Below are positions 62,247 through 64,000 of a stretch of DNA of 64,000 nucleotides, one piece after another. This DNA is from Hydrogenobaculum sp. Y04AAS1. Its GTDB lineage: Bacteria > Aquificota > Aquificia > Aquificales > Aquificaceae. A program made the translations under genes and the position numbers. The notes beneath the pieces were generated by a model. That model was not told where the DNA came from and did no database searches. It was given only the letters and a program-made list of their open reading frames with translations. Numbering within the stretch: the first letter of the stretch is position 1; each line of letters opens with the position of its first letter. The stretch spans positions 248,001 to 312,000 of the forward strand of contig NC_011126.1 in the NCBI RefSeq assembly GCF_000020785.1. The letters run 5' to 3'.

Positions 62247-63593
62247 ATGAGAAAGAAGCTGTTGTTAGCACTCTCGGTTTTTGGTATGGCTATGTTGCCA
62301 TTTTATAGTGCTGATGCCATCTTGCTAAAAGCAAATGACAACGAGTTTGCAAACGTAGGTCTGAAGCTTGCTATTTGGGCTCAAAACAACGGTGCCATTA
62401 CTACCAACGACCACAACAGTACAAACTTCAGCATAGAAAACGCAAGAATCTACTTTGCAGGCCAGATAAACCCTATAGTTCAATTTGGCGCAAACCTTGA
62501 TTTTGCAGATAATAACGCTTTAGCTCCAGATGGTTCTGCAAGAGCTCATACTGGTGGTATAGGTCCAAAAACGGGGGCTTTTTCTGGTATAAGAGACGCT
62601 TTTATAAACTTTAAATTTATGCCGCAAGCCCAGCTTATGGCGGGCTTGTTTGTAGACCCATGGTCAAGGGTATCGCTTGGCGATTTGTATTCTTTCATAG
62701 TACCCCTTGAAAACTACAACCCCGGCATAGGCGAGATAGACGTTGATGGTTCAAAGTTATTGGGAAAATCCGTAGGCTTCATGAATCCAACAATCCCATT
62801 TACGCTTGGTTCTGATGTGGGTAACGCTTACCGGGATGCCGGTATAACCTTGTGGGGTGATATAGGTAAGGATGCCATGATAAAGTACTATCTCATGGCT
62901 GGTAATGGTAAATACGATTATGAAGCAGGTCAAAACGGTAATAGCAATCTAAAATATGGTTTTAGGATAGAATTTACACCTACAATGCTTGGATACAAAG
63001 GTACGCCAAGTTTTGTAGATGAAGATACGTTCCTTGGCAAACAAAACACATTGACATTTGCTTTTGCCTATCAACAACAAAAGATAGATTGCTCAGGTAT
63101 ATCGTCAAGCAGTATATGTAATAACCAGACCTCTTCCACCACAGCAAAAGCATATACATTTGACGTATTGTGGGAACAAAAGTTTGGGGATTTTGTGCCA
63201 AACTTCCAAGCTGCATGGCTTGACCAAAAGGATTTAGGGTATGCACAAGCTGGAACATCAGGACCAGTAGCTCAACCAGAAGCCGAAGGGTATTACCTAC
63301 AAACACAGCTTTTATACGATCAAGTTGTAGGTTTAGGAAAACCAGCACTCGTGCTAAGATATGAAGAAGATGAAAACAAAAATTACTATACCTACAATGG
63401 CAATTTTGTAACTGGTAAAGTATCTATGACAGATATATTCTTTAACTACTATATAGATGGTGAAAATGCAAACATATCTTTAGGTGCTCAAATAGTATCT
63501 CCAAACTCTGATTTGAAAAACGCCACCGCAAATAATGGCAATCAACTCAAATCCTTCACAGACTGGACACTTGCTTTAAGAACCGTATTTTAA
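62247..63593 (+). CDS. Outer-membrane porin, coregulated with denitrification
   Basis: The 448-residue protein has a signal peptide (to about residue 25, ending SADA) and a beta-barrel-like sequence with alternating polar and aromatic strands, ending in the aromatic TVF typical of Bam-inserted barrels. The N-terminal part resembles phosphate-selective (OprP/OprO-type) porins. It could admit nitrate or nitrite. I chose the ATG at 62247 after AAGGAGG; an in-frame ATG at 62187 would lie within the Fnr box. No heme motif is present. Confidence 0.8.
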   Translation: MRKKLLLALSVFGMAMLPFYSADAILLKANDNEFANVGLKLAIWAQNNGAITTNDHNSTNFSIENARIYFAGQINPIVQFGANLDFADNNALAPDGSARAHTGGIGPKTGAFSGIRDAFINFKFMPQAQLMAGLFVDPWSRVSLGDLYSFIVPLENYNPGIGEIDVDGSKLLGKSVGFMNPTIPFTLGSDVGNAYRDAGITLWGDIGKDAMIKYYLMAGNGKYDYEAGQNGNSNLKYGFRIEFTPTMLGYKGTPSFVDEDTFLGKQNTLTFAFAYQQQKIDCSGISSSSICNNQTSSTTAKAYTFDVLWEQKFGDFVPNFQAAWLDQKDLGYAQAGTSGPVAQPEAEGYYLQTQLLYDQVVGLGKPALVLRYEEDENKNYYTYNGNFVTGKVSMTDIFFNYYIDGENANISLGAQIVSPNSDLKNATANNGNQLKSFTDWTLALRTVF

Positions 63594-63602
63594 TTTATTT
63601 TT

Positions 63603-63617
63603 CCCGCCTTTGGCGGG
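63603..63617 (+). terminator. Terminator after the porin gene
   Basis: CCCGCC (63603-63608), loop TTT and GGCGGG (63612-63617) form a strong short hairpin 10 bases after the stop. The following T-run is weak. Confidence 0.6.
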
Positions 63618-63653
63618 ATGTTGTCTTTATACATTTTTGCATAGCTTTGTCTT

Positions 63654-63685
63654 AGACTGGGCGGATTCAAAGCCCAGTCTTTTTT
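63654..63685. terminator. Strong hairpin terminator between porin and TetR-like genes
   Basis: AGACTGGGC (63654-63662) and GCCCAGTCT (63672-63680) form a perfect 9-bp stem with a 9-base loop, followed on the plus strand by TTTTT. The T-run touches the stop codon of the minus-strand gene, so it may stop transcription from both sides. Confidence 0.75.
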
Positions 63686-64000
63686 AACTTAAATCCTCTT
63701 TTGATGTTTTTCTAAATATGCTAAGGAGGAGCCTATAAGCTTTTTCTTGTATATCTTCTTCTATGTCGTCTATAAAACCCATCTCATAGAATAAGAATAT
63801 ACGCTCCAACGTGCCTATGAAAAGCGCTGTGGCATATTCTGGTTGTATGCCTATCTCTTCATGGCTTTTAAAAAATTCGTATATAACATCTTTTGGCATT
63901 TTACCATCTTTTAGCTTTAGCTCATAGTCTATTTTAAAATAATGAAATAGATTTATAAACTTAAAAGCCTCTGGGTTTGTAAAAGCATAATTTAAAAACG
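63684..64000 (-). CDS. TetR/AcrR-family regulator (C-terminal part, 5' end outside window)
   Basis: The minus-strand frame is open to the window end and gives about 105 C-terminal residues (FLNYAFTNPEAFKFINLF, then KDGKMPKDVIYEFFKSHEEIGIQPEYATALFIGTLERIFLFYEMG). The helical pattern and the EYATALFIGTLERI segment fit the ligand-binding domain of TetR-like regulators. The DNA-binding half is not visible, so the target is unknown. An ATG at 63899 is internal, because conserved sequence continues upstream of it. Confidence 0.6.
   Translation of the reverse strand, partial: FLNYAFTNPEAFKFINLFHYFKIDYELKLKDGKMPKDVIYEFFKSHEEIGIQPEYATALFIGTLERIFLFYEMGFIDDIEEDIQEKAYRLLLSIFRKTSKEDLS

Noticed and set aside
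1-64000. rRNA, tRNA or insertion sequences
   Set aside because: No tRNA-like fold, rRNA segment, transposase or inverted terminal repeat was found by reading both strands; a tRNAscan/Rfam search could still find a small RNA.

Overview
The window reads as chromosomal DNA of an AT-rich, thermophile-like Gram-negative chemolithotroph. LPS/KDO genes, a sulfur-reductase-type molybdoenzyme, periplasmic cytochromes and a cd1-type denitrification cluster make an Aquificales bacterium of the Hydrogenobaculum type the best guess. This assignment is inferred from gene content and protein style; no 16S gene is present to prove it.

Layout. Positions 1-9.9 kb hold the end of the spc/alpha ribosomal operon (rplF end, rplR, rpsE, rpmD, rplO, secY, adk, map, infA, rpmJ, rpsM, rpsK, rpsD, rpoA, rplQ), then yggT, ffh, rpsP and a KH-domain protein. 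From 10 to 17.4 kb there is a DEAD-box helicase, thiD-lptB-NosL-like genes on the minus strand, and a SapC / glycosyltransferase-methyltransferase / SdhB-like / coaD run. From 17.5 to 25.5 kb lies a PsrABC/SreABC-type sulfur or polysulfide reductase operon with an extra polyferredoxin, then a heme-c chemoreceptor and a possible NurA-like protein. From 25.5 to 29.4 kb are rlmB, kdsB, a coiled-coil protein, a MATE exporter and a lipoprotein on the minus strand. From 29.5 to 42.5 kb are a small cytochrome c, a cytochrome-porin fusion resembling Cyc2, a plus-strand housekeeping run (rhodanese, pyrB, PSP1, YfiH, thrC) and a long minus-strand run (pspA, two membrane proteins, an M16 homologue, lpdA, argB, mobB, scpA).

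Positions 42.6-63.6 kb form an anaerobic nitrogen-oxide respiration island. A periplasmic type II DMSO-reductase-family enzyme (alpha, beta, heme-b gamma, chaperone; nitrate the most likely substrate) is divergent from nirS, a two-heme nirN variant and heme d1 genes (nirJ, nirF, nirE, fused nirDL, precorrin-2 dehydrogenase). These are followed by DUF2249, a polytopic NnrS/oxidase-like protein, a DUF59 protein, a cysteine-free Crp/Fnr regulator, a small membrane protein, a quinol NO reductase and a porin. Together they would take nitrate to nitrous oxide. No nosZ is visible.

The most striking signal is regulatory. Boxes matching TTGAT-N4-ATCAA occur in all four main control regions of the island, and the local regulator carries the E-x2-S-R recognition-helix motif expected for them. 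Two starts (56759 minus and 59452 plus) lie exactly 41.5 bases from a box centre, so the class II start site would coincide with the start codon. Several other genes (ffh, the chemoreceptor, the SapC-like gene, the regulator itself, a 29-residue membrane peptide) also have a -10 hexamer only 6-7 bases before the ATG. This suggests a leaderless transcript class beside many genes with strong Shine-Dalgarno sites.
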